Part shown: in pieces, positions 34,201 through 43,600 of the stretch | How positions within the stretch are numbered: the first letter of the stretch is position 1 | Layout: the number at the start of each line of letters is the position of its first letter | NCBI GenBank assembly: GCA_964353355.1 | Contig: CAYGVT010000070.1 | Span: 83,890-147,889 of the forward strand | Length of the DNA stretch: 64,000 nt | Reading direction: 5' to 3' | Source: CAYGVT01 sp964353355 | GTDB lineage: Archaea > Thermoplasmatota > DTKX01 > GCA-020343715 | The notes under the pieces: generated by a model | Database searches by the model: none | Told to the model about the DNA's origin: nothing | Seen by the model: the letters and a program-made list of their open reading frames with translations, nothing else | Position numbers and translations under genes: made by a program

Positions 34201-36158
34201 GGGAGGTCATGACCTGGAAGAGCGTCGAGGGCACGATGTACCAGTACTCGCCCTGGAACGCGACCATCATGGCCAACGAGACATCGACGCTGCACAAGAT
34301 GCACCTGATGGGCAACCGTGTCGGACCCGCCAACCCCATGAGGCTGACCCTCGTGGACATATTCATCCCCGAGGTCATCATCTCGAACCCGCAGGAGGGC
34401 ACGCTCGTCGCCACCAGCAACGTGATCGGCGAGGGCTTCCTGTTCGAGCGCGGCTCCGGCATCGTCATCTTCGAGGGCCAGACCGAGATGGCCCCCAACG
34501 ACTGGGACGACGTCTCGCCGAACGTGCTGTGGCAGTACGAGTTCATGGGCCTGAGCGAGGGCGAGCACTCGCTGACCGTCCGCGCGAGGGACCTGTCGGG
34601 CAACTGGAACCAGTCCACGGTCAAGATAGTCACCGACCTGACCGACCCGGCGCTCACCGCGCAGCTCGAGTACACCGACGGCAGGGTCATCCCCTACGAC
34701 CCCATCAAGGGCGGCTTCTTCGTGCGCGAGAAGGAGATAGCCATCAACGGCACCTACAGCGACAACTTCGCCCCGCTCAGGGACATCATCATCCGCATCA
34801 ACGGCGTGCCCGAGTGGATCCCCTCTAGCATGGTCGGCAAGATATTCAAGCGCATCCGCCCCGACCAGGGCATCAACACCTACATCATCGACGCGACCGA
34901 CACGGCCGGCAGGCGCACGACCGTCCGCCTGTACGTGTCCCTCGACAGCTACGCGCCGACGGTGTACCTCTACACCCCGCTGCAGGGCGACGTCGTGGGC
35001 AACCGGACGATGACCGTCACCGGCCTGACCGAGCCCAACACGAAGATGGCGGTCCTCGTGACCGCCGCCGCGGGCGAGCGGACCTACGAGGCCGTTTCCG
35101 CGAACGACGGCACTTTCGCCATCGACGTGGAGCTCTTCGAGAACATCCAGAAGCTCATAGTGACCGCCACCGACAGCGCGAACAACCCGACCCAGCTGTC
35201 CAGGGACGTGACGCTCGACACGACACCGCCCAACTTCGACATCAACAAGCCCGAGACGAGCCCCCTGACCACCAACCAGGTGAAGTACACCGTCATCGGC
35301 ACCATGACCTTCTCGCCCGAGGCCTCTGTCTACATCAACGGCCAGAAGGTGCCCAACACCGGGGTCTTCAGGCGCACGCTCGTGCTGCAGGAAGGCTCGA
35401 ACCTGGTCGAGATCAAGGCCGTCGACTCGGTCGGCAACGCCATGACCAAGTACGTGACCCTGATAAGGGACACGGTGAAGCCCATCCTCGAGGTCCTCGA
35501 GCCGAAGGGAGACTACCTGCTGACGAACCAGAGCACCATCCGGTTCTCCGGCACGTCCCAGGTGGCCGACAAGGTCGGCGGAGGCGTGTTCATCGTCCAC
35601 AAGGGCACGCCCCTGAAGGCGACGCTCGTGACCGGTGACTGGAAGGGCAAGGCCACGTGGGAGTACCTCCTCGAGCTCGGCCCCATCGACCTTGACCAGG
35701 TCATCGAGGTCAAGGCCGTCGACCTGGCCAACAACGAGGTCTTGGTGCCCATCCACGTGGTGCTCGACAACATCGCGCCCTTGCTGCGCATCGACGAGCC
35801 CGCCCAGCCACTGACCGTGAAGACCCCCAGGGTGAACGTCACGGGCCTGACCGACGAGACGGTCCTCGTGGTGTACATCCAGGGCATCGAGTTCCCCGTG
35901 AAGGGCGGCGAGTTCAGCGTCGTGTGGCCCCTCACCGCGGGCATCAATCCCATCAGCATCGTCGTCAAGGACAACGCGGGCAACGAGAACAAGGTCGACC
36001 TCCGGGTGACCTACGAGGCACCCGTGATAGACATTCCAAGCGATGATACGGGGATGGAAATCCCCTACTGGTGGGGCATGGTGCTCATAGTGGCGGCCGT
36101 GACCGTCATCGTGACCGCGATATTCGTGTCCAGCCAGCGCGCCGGACGGGGGAGGTGA
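31209..36158 (+). CDS. Giant surface protein 2: beta-helix, six Ig-like repeats, membrane anchor
   Basis: 1649 residues. It opens with a signal peptide (MQGRGSLLCVVAIAAIAVAA) and a cap region (NDWVIDRDTNALNEKINMYG). A long parallel beta-helix follows to about residue 940, rich in Asn, Tyr and Phe, with repeating N(N)xF-type turns (VTVESNLFLNN, IQVLANNFTGN, FTVKDNLFQDN). The junction module (RIYVHNMLEIWVTWANATG) leads to six Ig-like repeats from about 1050, then a membrane helix (WWGMVLIVAAVTVIVTAIFV, about 1620-1640) and a short basic tail. It starts 1 nt after gene 1 and is followed 4 nt later by gene 3. Repeated Asn ladders are typical of beta-helices that bind glycans or form fibres; the ligand is unknown. 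Confidence 0.9.
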   Translation: MQGRGSLLCVVAIAAIAVAAMAVVLWTTPADATITGTPLPSYGNDWVIDRDTNALNEKINMYGRIIVQSGTRLYMKSVTITIESDNAGEHGITVEEDGELELEVTTIEALKDEDGWSFEVWGELNIHDDVTLYDVQDGLQLYSDYDTVTIDKLKMYSQGQWGIYIETCDPSISNSEVYHAVPAGWTGYGVYIYGDPGFLSTPVFDALFVKVSCTDEWERFNNWESSWFSIYGLYADGAYFDPLEGITISFEERLKATLNTTGTGYLFVDFNTYGIYLTGATELYGMNGVEVIDGTFFVDAIGTGGLSSGQIYMNNNFYGLYNQIWYGSSPAMLSGLVVRNHKMDYNGNNIFNDVYKNSYGYAIYWYPSSTVSYDLKFTAIELSDLEVGRMFEIDQNYALTVEGCILHGNYIQWNMVELSWRSNAVTFANNNITDNVLENGALFYAYYLQGKLTIEANDISGNEYYRLVYMYYNRETVKIAQNTFVGNKESQYGSDAFFHFESQNAGVTVESNLFLNNTYRYFLYSYYARGEIQVLANNFTGNDGSQQMFYVPYVNSAFALKSNEMYNNSMGGGVFANYNYRDITIADNVIMGNHIGAQSFLDSWGNNQAGFTVKDNLFQDNDLSGSLLRFFGLGYWKGGGVPLAVENNKFINNSGSVATNNGLIFFQFVKQTHTISNNYFANNSASCIVNFMPYTYGYAYQGYSYGENHPTYWFYYESNEFIGNEGKCIAITECDNNNIQIRQNKATGNKDYVVFIEQTTNYIYNYISDPYIYIYGYGTNGPDTIRIESNNISGNPGGGIYARTNFYDPDYYYYEPGNPNQEVSIKNNFLMDNGKDGWALLLSGLYKRPSMKSNNLDGSAMGQYLGMITTDDPRRLPFTVEYRDLVQDGGDNGVTAYGFEYIEAAFYGCSLLNYTECLYAKDCEVNTWDSAIPEAGGKTEGKGRIYVHNMLEIWVTWANATGVDSYVPVPKAVVSLLAHNGEYSGSLFADENGKLPVREVMTWKSVEGTMYQYSPWNATIMANETSTLHKMHLMGNRVGPANPMRLTLVDIFIPEVIISNPQEGTLVATSNVIGEGFLFERGSGIVIFEGQTEMAPNDWDDVSPNVLWQYEFMGLSEGEHSLTVRARDLSGNWNQSTVKIVTDLTDPALTAQLEYTDGRVIPYDPIKGGFFVREKEIAINGTYSDNFAPLRDIIIRINGVPEWIPSSMVGKIFKRIRPDQGINTYIIDATDTAGRRTTVRLYVSLDSYAPTVYLYTPLQGDVVGNRTMTVTGLTEPNTKMAVLVTAAAGERTYEAVSANDGTFAIDVELFENIQKLIVTATDSANNPTQLSRDVTLDTTPPNFDINKPETSPLTTNQVKYTVIGTMTFSPEASVYINGQKVPNTGVFRRTLVLQEGSNLVEIKAVDSVGNAMTKYVTLIRDTVKPILEVLEPKGDYLLTNQSTIRFSGTSQVADKVGGGVFIVHKGTPLKATLVTGDWKGKATWEYLLELGPIDLDQVIEVKAVDLANNEVLVPIHVVLDNIAPLLRIDEPAQPLTVKTPRVNVTGLTDETVLVVYIQGIEFPVKGGEFSVVWPLTAGINPISIVVKDNAGNENKVDLRVTYEAPVIDIPSDDTGMEIPYWWGMVLIVAAVTVIVTAIFVSSQRAGRGR

Positions 36159-36162
36159 GCCA

Positions 36163-39100
36163 ATGCGCAACGCAAGCTATCTGGTCCTGGGAGCGCTTCT
36201 CGCGATCGCGGCCGTGGCCCTCGTGGCCGCGGCCGACCCGGGCAACACGAACAACCCGCCCACGGAGGAGTGGGTGTTCGACTCCGGCAATGCCGTGACC
36301 ATCAAGGACAAGACCTGGGACATCGAGTACTCGATCACCATCACGAACGGCGGCAAGCTGACAATCGACGCCTGCAAATGGACCTTCGAGAGCGCCGACG
36401 AGTTCAACCCGGTGTTCATATACGTGGACATCAACAGCACCCTCGAGATAGTCAACGACTGCGTCCTCGACTCCAACGACGGCACCCCGGGCTACTACAT
36501 CGAGTGCCACGGCAACCTCAAGGTCACCTACTCCGAGCTCACCGACATGGTGCAGAACCCCTCGGTGGAGGGCGGCATCGCCTGCTACGATGCGAACGTG
36601 CTGTTCGAGTTCGCGGAGATCCATGACAACTGGATGGGCGACATGCTCTTTTTCAAGAACTCGCAGGTGAAGATCGCGAACTCGGACATCCATGATAGCT
36701 CCGAGGACGCCATCCGCATATTCGTAGGCGACAATGAGTTCAACGCCTCCTACAACTGCTCCATCCAGGACAGCGAGGTCTATAACTCGGGCGTTAACTG
36801 CGTCGTGCTCTCGGCCTGGACCAACTACGGCAACGCCTTCCTTAACGCGTACAACACCAAGGTCCACGACTCGGAGGCGGACGCCTTCACCATCGACGTC
36901 GGCGACCACACGGGCTCCGACAACGGCAACGGCTCCGTGTTCGTGAGCCTCGACCATGTGGAGATATACAACGTCGGCGACCAGGCGATGTACACCTCGT
37001 CCCTGTACCAGGTGCAGGGCTCTCCCGGTCAGAACATGTACAACATCACCCTGAACAACTGCACCATCTACGAGGTGACCAATACCGGCTTCTACGTCCA
37101 GCTCTACGGCACGGTGTGCAACTACAATCTGGCGCTCTACGACACAACGTTCACCGACATCTCGGTGACGCCGTCGTTCGACCGCGTCGGCGCCATCTGG
37201 TGGTGGTTCTACTCGAGCTCCGGCACGTCGAACCTTGAGGCCGTCAACTGCATCTTCGACCACTGCAACCCGCCCATGTACATATGGGACTACGGTTCGT
37301 GCAACTTCCACTTCGTTGGATGCGAGTTCAAGAACAACATCCAAGACTGCCTCTTCGACCAGATACAGTCCGGCGCGTCGCAGAGCGCGATGCACGTGGA
37401 GAGCTGCAACTTCCACGATAACGAGGGCTACGGCATCAGGACCGAGGTCATCTACATGTGGCAGGGCGGCGGCGCCCCCATCACCGTCGTCAACTCGACG
37501 TTCTCCCGCAACGGACTGCCCTCGCTGGCGGTCACGACGGTCGGATACGAGTACGCCAGCAACGTCGGCTTCTACGTGGAGGGTTGCCTCATAGAGCACC
37601 AGACGGCCTACGCCATCTCGGTCTCCGCCTACTACCCGCAAGGCCCGCTCGTCGCCCACCTCAACAACACCCGCATCAACGATACGGCGGGCATCTACGT
37701 GGGCTTCAATTACGGGTACGGGTGGCAGAGCCAGCCGACCTGCGACGTGATGCTCGTCAACTCCAGCGTCGAGAACACCACTGGAACCGCAGTGCTCCTC
37801 AAGGCCATCGTCTCCTACTACAGCGCGAAGACCAATCTCATCATGCTGAACAGCACGGTCTCCGTGGCCGGCGGGGACGGCGTGGCCATCCTCATGGACC
37901 GCGCGGACCAGTACGGCAAGGGCACGGGCAACTTCGACTCCAGCGTCGTGATCTCCAACACCACGATAGAGAACGTCAACGGCATCGGGCTCACGATGAT
38001 GGTGGGGGATGCCACTGAGCTGGGCAAGAGGACCTTCGTGTTCGACCACAGCCTGGTGTTCGGGGCCCAGCGCGGCGTGTTCAACATGGGCTTCCTCGGG
38101 GACATGTACTACTCGGAGATCAAGAACACCCTCAAGGAGGACATCTACCAGATCGGCGCAAAGTCCACGCTCTACTACTGCAAGTTCTCGAACATCAACG
38201 AGCAGAAGTTCAAGGCACCGTCGGGCGGCGAGCTCATATTCATCTACGACATGCAGATCTACGTCCTGTGGGACACGGGCGCTCCCGCGCTCGGCGCCAA
38301 CGTGCAGATCATGGACAACACCGAGAAGCTCATCTCGGTGCTGACCGTGACGAACGGCACCGGTGCGCTGCCCGTGTTCACAATGACGCCCTACTTCGTG
38401 CGCGAGACGGGCATATTCTCGCAATCGCCCTACGTCATAAACGCGAGCTTCCTATCGGTGGCGAGGACGGTCGGCGTCAGGCTCGACAGCAACAAGGTGG
38501 TCACCATCATCATGGAGGACCACTTCGAGCCGGAGATTTACATCCTCTACCCCAAGGAGAACCACGTCCAGCAGTCCACGACGCTGCAGGTGCGCGGCTC
38601 CGCCTGGGACGCCCAGTCGGGCGTGAGGATGGTGCAGGTCTCGCTGGACGGCGTCGAGTGGGTGAACGCGACCGGCACGCTGAGCTGGAGGGTCTCGTTC
38701 GACGTCAGCTCAGAGCTCATCGGGCGGTTCTCCGGCGTCTTCAACCTGAGGGCGAGGGCGCTGGACCAGGCCGACAACGAGCGGGTGGCGATGGTGCTCA
38801 TACGCATCGACCCGACCCCGCCGCAGCTGACCGTGGACTTCCCGTACAACAACTACATCACGAACAACCCCGAGGTCTGGGTGCGCGGCGTCACCGAGAT
38901 CGGCAGCAAGGTGGAGATCAACTCCGTGCCGATAGAGCTCGTGGTGTCCATGTTCACCCAGAAGGTGACGCTGGTGGAGGGCCCGAACACCATATCGGTC
39001 ATCTCCATCGACCCCCTGGGCAACATCCAGATCGAGCGGTTGACGGTGTACCTCGACACACAGAAGCCCTACGTCATCCTGACCTCCCCCGAGGCCGAGG

Positions 39101-40611
39101 GCGCCACGACGAACCTGGCGTTCATCGACGTCCAGGCCCAGCTAGAGGAGGCCCTAGACATCACCATCAACGGCCACAAGATCCCCTACGACACCGAGGC
39201 CTACCCCAAGGGCACTGGCGAGCTCACCTACAAGCTGATGCTCGAGCCCGGCGACAACGTGCTCGTGCTGCAGGCCCTGGACACGGCCGACAACCTGCTC
39301 GTCATCGAGAGGACCATCACCTACGACACCACGCCGCCCTGGATACAGGTCATCTCCCCGTCCCCGGGCGCCAAGCTCGCCCGCCCCGAGATAACCCTCG
39401 TGGGCACGGTCGAGCCCGGAGCCACGCTGCTCATCGCGGACGAGGATGTGACGGTCCAGAACGGCTACTTCGAGCGCACCATCCTGGGCCTCGAGGGCGA
39501 GAACAAGATCAGCCTCAACGCGACCGACGCGGCCGGCAATGTCTACCTCGAGACGCTCATAGTCTACGTCGACACAAAGGAGCCGGTCGTGACCATCACC
39601 GCCCCGACGGCAGGCCAGGTCATCGTGAAGGGCACACGGTTCTTCATAAACGGCACCTGTGCTGTCCTCCAGCAGGGCGTCGAGGTCAAGACGGCGACAC
39701 GGGTGCTGCTCAACGGGCTGCCGTACACCGTCATCGACGACGGCACCGGCCAGCAGGTGAGGATGACCATCACCATGGCCCAGAACGGCTCGTTCTCGAT
39801 ACCCGTGGACCTGCTCGAGGGGAAGAACGAGTACACCGTCACCGTCGAGGACGAGGTCGGCAATCACGCGACCGCGAGCCGCACGATACGCCTCGACACG
39901 CACGCACCCACGCTCGTGGTCTACATCGACCCCGTCTCGCGCAAGGCGGGCGTGCTCGAGTCGACCTCGCAGACCGTCAACATCACCGGCTACACCGACC
40001 CCGGCTCCGTCCTCACGGTCATGGGCATCCTGGTGCCCATCGCTGACGACGGGACGTTCGTGATGCCCTACGTGCTCAACCCGGCGAGGCAGAAGACCAA
40101 TATCGAGATCGAATCGGTCGATGTCGCCGGGAACGTGAGGCTCATCGAGCAGGAGATCACCTTCGCTCCCGTCTCCGAGGAGACGGGCACGGAGAGCAAC
40201 TGGGGACTGTGGTTCCTGGTGGCCTCGCTCGTGGTGCTCATCGTCGTCGGCATCGTCTCCGCCTACGTGGTGCGGAGCCGGCGCGACGAGTGGCTCGAGA
40301 TGGAGGCAGCCAGGGCCACACCCATGGCCCCTGTCGGCGAGCTGGAGACCGTGACCGCCGAGCCCGACAAGCTGCCGGGCCCCGAGGAGCTGGGCGACAA
40401 GAAGGAGCCCCCAAAGGGCCCCGAGGGACCGGCCCCGACGGCAGCTCCCGCGCGGCCCCGCCCGAGACCACCGCAGCAGGCGAGGAGGACGGCACCTGCC
40501 CGCCCCGCGGCCCCGAAGGCCGAGGCCCCGGAGGGGGACGCCAAGGAGCTCAGCGAGAAGGGGGCGGAATCCGACATGGGGGCCGACGAGACCGATCAGG
40601 AGGGATTGTGA
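36163..40611 (+). CDS. Giant surface protein 3: beta-helix, six Ig-like repeats, membrane anchor, Pro-rich tail
   Basis: 1482 residues with the same plan as its neighbours. It has a signal peptide (MRNASYLVLGALLAIAAVAL), a beta-helix to about 690 with turns such as CKWTFESADEFNP and NSTVSVAGGDGVAI, and a junction module (ELIFIYDMQIYVLWDTG). Six Ig-like repeats follow from about 785 (for example VDFPYNNYITNNPEVWVRG and VEGPNTISVISIDPLGN). The membrane helix (about 1347-1370) is followed by the longest cytoplasmic tail of the set, about 110 residues, Pro/Ala/Glu-rich. The tail may contact cytoplasmic partners. A GGAGGTGA site overlaps the stop of gene 2, 4 nt before this ATG. Confidence 0.9.
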   Translation: MRNASYLVLGALLAIAAVALVAAADPGNTNNPPTEEWVFDSGNAVTIKDKTWDIEYSITITNGGKLTIDACKWTFESADEFNPVFIYVDINSTLEIVNDCVLDSNDGTPGYYIECHGNLKVTYSELTDMVQNPSVEGGIACYDANVLFEFAEIHDNWMGDMLFFKNSQVKIANSDIHDSSEDAIRIFVGDNEFNASYNCSIQDSEVYNSGVNCVVLSAWTNYGNAFLNAYNTKVHDSEADAFTIDVGDHTGSDNGNGSVFVSLDHVEIYNVGDQAMYTSSLYQVQGSPGQNMYNITLNNCTIYEVTNTGFYVQLYGTVCNYNLALYDTTFTDISVTPSFDRVGAIWWWFYSSSGTSNLEAVNCIFDHCNPPMYIWDYGSCNFHFVGCEFKNNIQDCLFDQIQSGASQSAMHVESCNFHDNEGYGIRTEVIYMWQGGGAPITVVNSTFSRNGLPSLAVTTVGYEYASNVGFYVEGCLIEHQTAYAISVSAYYPQGPLVAHLNNTRINDTAGIYVGFNYGYGWQSQPTCDVMLVNSSVENTTGTAVLLKAIVSYYSAKTNLIMLNSTVSVAGGDGVAILMDRADQYGKGTGNFDSSVVISNTTIENVNGIGLTMMVGDATELGKRTFVFDHSLVFGAQRGVFNMGFLGDMYYSEIKNTLKEDIYQIGAKSTLYYCKFSNINEQKFKAPSGGELIFIYDMQIYVLWDTGAPALGANVQIMDNTEKLISVLTVTNGTGALPVFTMTPYFVRETGIFSQSPYVINASFLSVARTVGVRLDSNKVVTIIMEDHFEPEIYILYPKENHVQQSTTLQVRGSAWDAQSGVRMVQVSLDGVEWVNATGTLSWRVSFDVSSELIGRFSGVFNLRARALDQADNERVAMVLIRIDPTPPQLTVDFPYNNYITNNPEVWVRGVTEIGSKVEINSVPIELVVSMFTQKVTLVEGPNTISVISIDPLGNIQIERLTVYLDTQKPYVILTSPEAEGATTNLAFIDVQAQLEEALDITINGHKIPYDTEAYPKGTGELTYKLMLEPGDNVLVLQALDTADNLLVIERTITYDTTPPWIQVISPSPGAKLARPEITLVGTVEPGATLLIADEDVTVQNGYFERTILGLEGENKISLNATDAAGNVYLETLIVYVDTKEPVVTITAPTAGQVIVKGTRFFINGTCAVLQQGVEVKTATRVLLNGLPYTVIDDGTGQQVRMTITMAQNGSFSIPVDLLEGKNEYTVTVEDEVGNHATASRTIRLDTHAPTLVVYIDPVSRKAGVLESTSQTVNITGYTDPGSVLTVMGILVPIADDGTFVMPYVLNPARQKTNIEIESVDVAGNVRLIEQEITFAPVSEETGTESNWGLWFLVASLVVLIVVGIVSAYVVRSRRDEWLEMEAARATPMAPVGELETVTAEPDKLPGPEELGDKKEPPKGPEGPAPTAAPARPRPRPPQQARRTAPARPAAPKAEAPEGDAKELSEKGAESDMGADETDQEGL

Positions 40612-43600
40612 ATGACACACCGAAGGACATTGACGGGAGCTCTCCTCGTGGTGGCGCTGGCGCTGGCCATCGCAGCGGTGGCCACGCTGCTGCTCGCGAC
40701 GCCGGCCCATGCGACCATCACCGGGGACTCCCCGCCCGCCTCGGGCGACTGGGTCATCAACCAGCTGACGAAGGTGACGGACGAGCCATCCATCAACATC
40801 AAAGGGAACATAATAATCAAGAACAAGCTGGAGATCACCAACAGCAACATCTTCATGGTGCTGACGACGGACAACGAGTACATGGTCAACGTCACGGCAA
40901 CAGGCGAGCTCGTCACGAGCAAAGGCACCATCATCACGGCCGCCAACTCCTACAACGAGTACGGGTTCGTGGTCTGGGGCAAGATGTCCCTCATTGACAC
41001 GAGGGTGCAGGAGACCTATAAGGGCGTCCAGGTCCTGACCGACAAGGCGGTGACCATCCAGCGCTCGTTCCTCGAGAGGTCCTACGGTCCCGGCCTCTAC
41101 CTCGAGAACGCGAACGGCACCAAGGTCCTCGACTCGACCATCCAGACCGATGATGGTAGCGCTGATGGGTACAGCGAGATAGAATCGACCACCTACAGCA
41201 ACTACTACATCTACGTCTCGGGCGGCGGGATGGCTCTCTACATCAAGGGCGGCAAGCCCACCGTATCCGGACTCGACGTTTCCGTCAACGGCACATACAC
41301 CGCGAACGTCAAGATCACTGACCGGTACTACTACTCGTACTACTACACGTACGTCAGCTGCCCGCTCATCGGCATCGACAGCAAGGACCTCTCGGTCATA
41401 TCCGGCATCAACGTCCGCGACAGCACCATCAACTTCAAGACCGTTTGGTCGCTCTACGGCTATGGCATATACGGCTACAGCTACTACTACATGTACCACT
41501 ACGCCAGCGCCTCCGCCATAAACATCATGAACTACGGCGACGCCGAGCTTAAGACCTGCACGGCCACCAACGTGAACGTCGGCTCGATGTCGACGAGCTA
41601 CTCCTACTACGGCACCAACTACTACAACTACGTCTACTTCTACGCCAACCAGAAGCAGGCCATGAAGCTCTACGGTGCGACCATCAACGAGAAGCCCACG
41701 ACAGCCGGGCCGCACAACTACAAGCTCACGATCCGCAACGGCGAGTTCGACAGCATAGGCGTGCTGGCGTACTCCATGAGCCCGGGCTACGACGGGACGG
41801 TCTCGCCCACGTTCCACTCGGAGGTCGTCCTCGACAACCTGAGGATAAACGGGGGCTCGTACCCGTTCAGCTTCACGACGTCCCCGACGTTCTCGATGCT
41901 CAAGACGTTCGAGAACGATATACACATAACCAACTCGACCTTCACGAACATGACGGGCCCCATCTGCCAGCGCGGAGTCTCTCCTGGCCCGGGCACGAGC
42001 GCGAACATCCGCACGTTCGAGCTTTATGAGACGGTCCACTTCGACAACTGCCTGTTCAGGTGGAACCGCCCGAGCAGCAACGGCCTGTTCTATGAATCCG
42101 ATTCCTACAGGTACAACGAGTACAACAACGTCTACGACCGGTGGGTAGAGGTCTCCAACTCGGACTTCCTGGACCACAACGGCAGGATCGCCTACATCTA
42201 CTGGAACTACTACACCACGAGGGGCAACGAGGGCGTCAATTTCTACGACAACCTCTTCTTCAACTGCACGGGCTCCGACTACCTGATGTACATGTACTAC
42301 TGCGACAGGCTGTACTTCAACGGGAACACCATCCGCGACTGCCGCTACCCATACGGCATCAGGTTCTACGACATGGGCGGCGACTACAACGGCAAGAAGC
42401 CGGACGACATCACCCTCAACAACAATACCATAAGGACCAGCCCCTTCCAGGGCTCGTCCGACTACGAGAAGGGCGTCTTCTCCATCACCCACGGTGGCGA
42501 CCTCGAGGTCCTGGGCAACGACGTGCAGGACGTGGAGGTCTGCTTCGTGAACATGTACGAGGAGACGCGCTATGCCGGCTACGCTGACATCTTGTTCAGG
42601 GAGAACAAGATCTCGCACTGCAACGGCACCGGGCTCATCATGGCGAACACCTACGACGACCACGTGAACTGCCATGCCTGGGTCGAGAACAACACGGCGA
42701 CAGACAACAACGGCCCGCTCGTGGACTACCAGTCGGACTCCAACGTCGAGAACGCCGACTACGACGCCACGATGTACTTCACGGGGAACACCATCACCGG
42801 CACGAACGGCACCGTCTTCAGCAACTACGGCTACTTGGTCATCACGGACAACGTGTTCAAGGACTGCAGGGGCTACGTCATCAACGCGGAGCACCTGTAC
42901 TTGCACCCGCCGGTCATCAAGAACAACGTGATATCGGGCTGCCGCGACGTGTACAACATCGGCGCCAAGAACAAGGGCATCCTCAAGATGACCCTCACCA
43001 TCAAGGACCTCTACGTGGACTGCACCGGCAACGCGTTCTACTTCAGGAACCTGGACGCGACGCTGGAGCGCGTCACGGTGACCGAGAACGCGACAGTCGC
43101 CATCATCGCGGAGGAGTCGAACGTCGACGCCGTGAGCAGCTCCATCCCGATAGGCTCCGGCGAGGTCATCGGCGAAGGCAGCATCACCGTCTGGTTCAAC
43201 CTGGAGGTGTTCGTGTTCTGGTCCAACGCGACGGCCCCCGACACGTCCAGCGGCCAACCTGTATCCGAGGCCCTAATCGTGTTCTACGGCAGTACCGGCG
43301 TCTATTACCTGTCCGACTACACCGACGCGACCGGCCACCTGAGGGCCATCCGCATGCCACAGTGGAACATCAGGGGCACCTTCACGACGATATGGACCCC
43401 GATGACCATCACCGTTGCCAAGAACGGGATCACCATGCCCAGGCAGTTCGACGTGGACAAGGACTACCTGGGCGAGGACGCCTTCCACTTCCTGCTCGCG
43501 GACACGTACATCCCGAGGATACTCATCACGTCCCCGTTCCCGGGCGACGTGTTCGCCCTCGAGAACATGACGCTGCACGGCTTCACGACCGAGGTGGGCT

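Noticed and set aside
39154..43257. Minus-strand open frame of over 1300 codons opposite surface proteins 3 and 4
   Set aside because: Same reason: it spans two real genes and their junction, and has no ribosome binding site or recognisable family.
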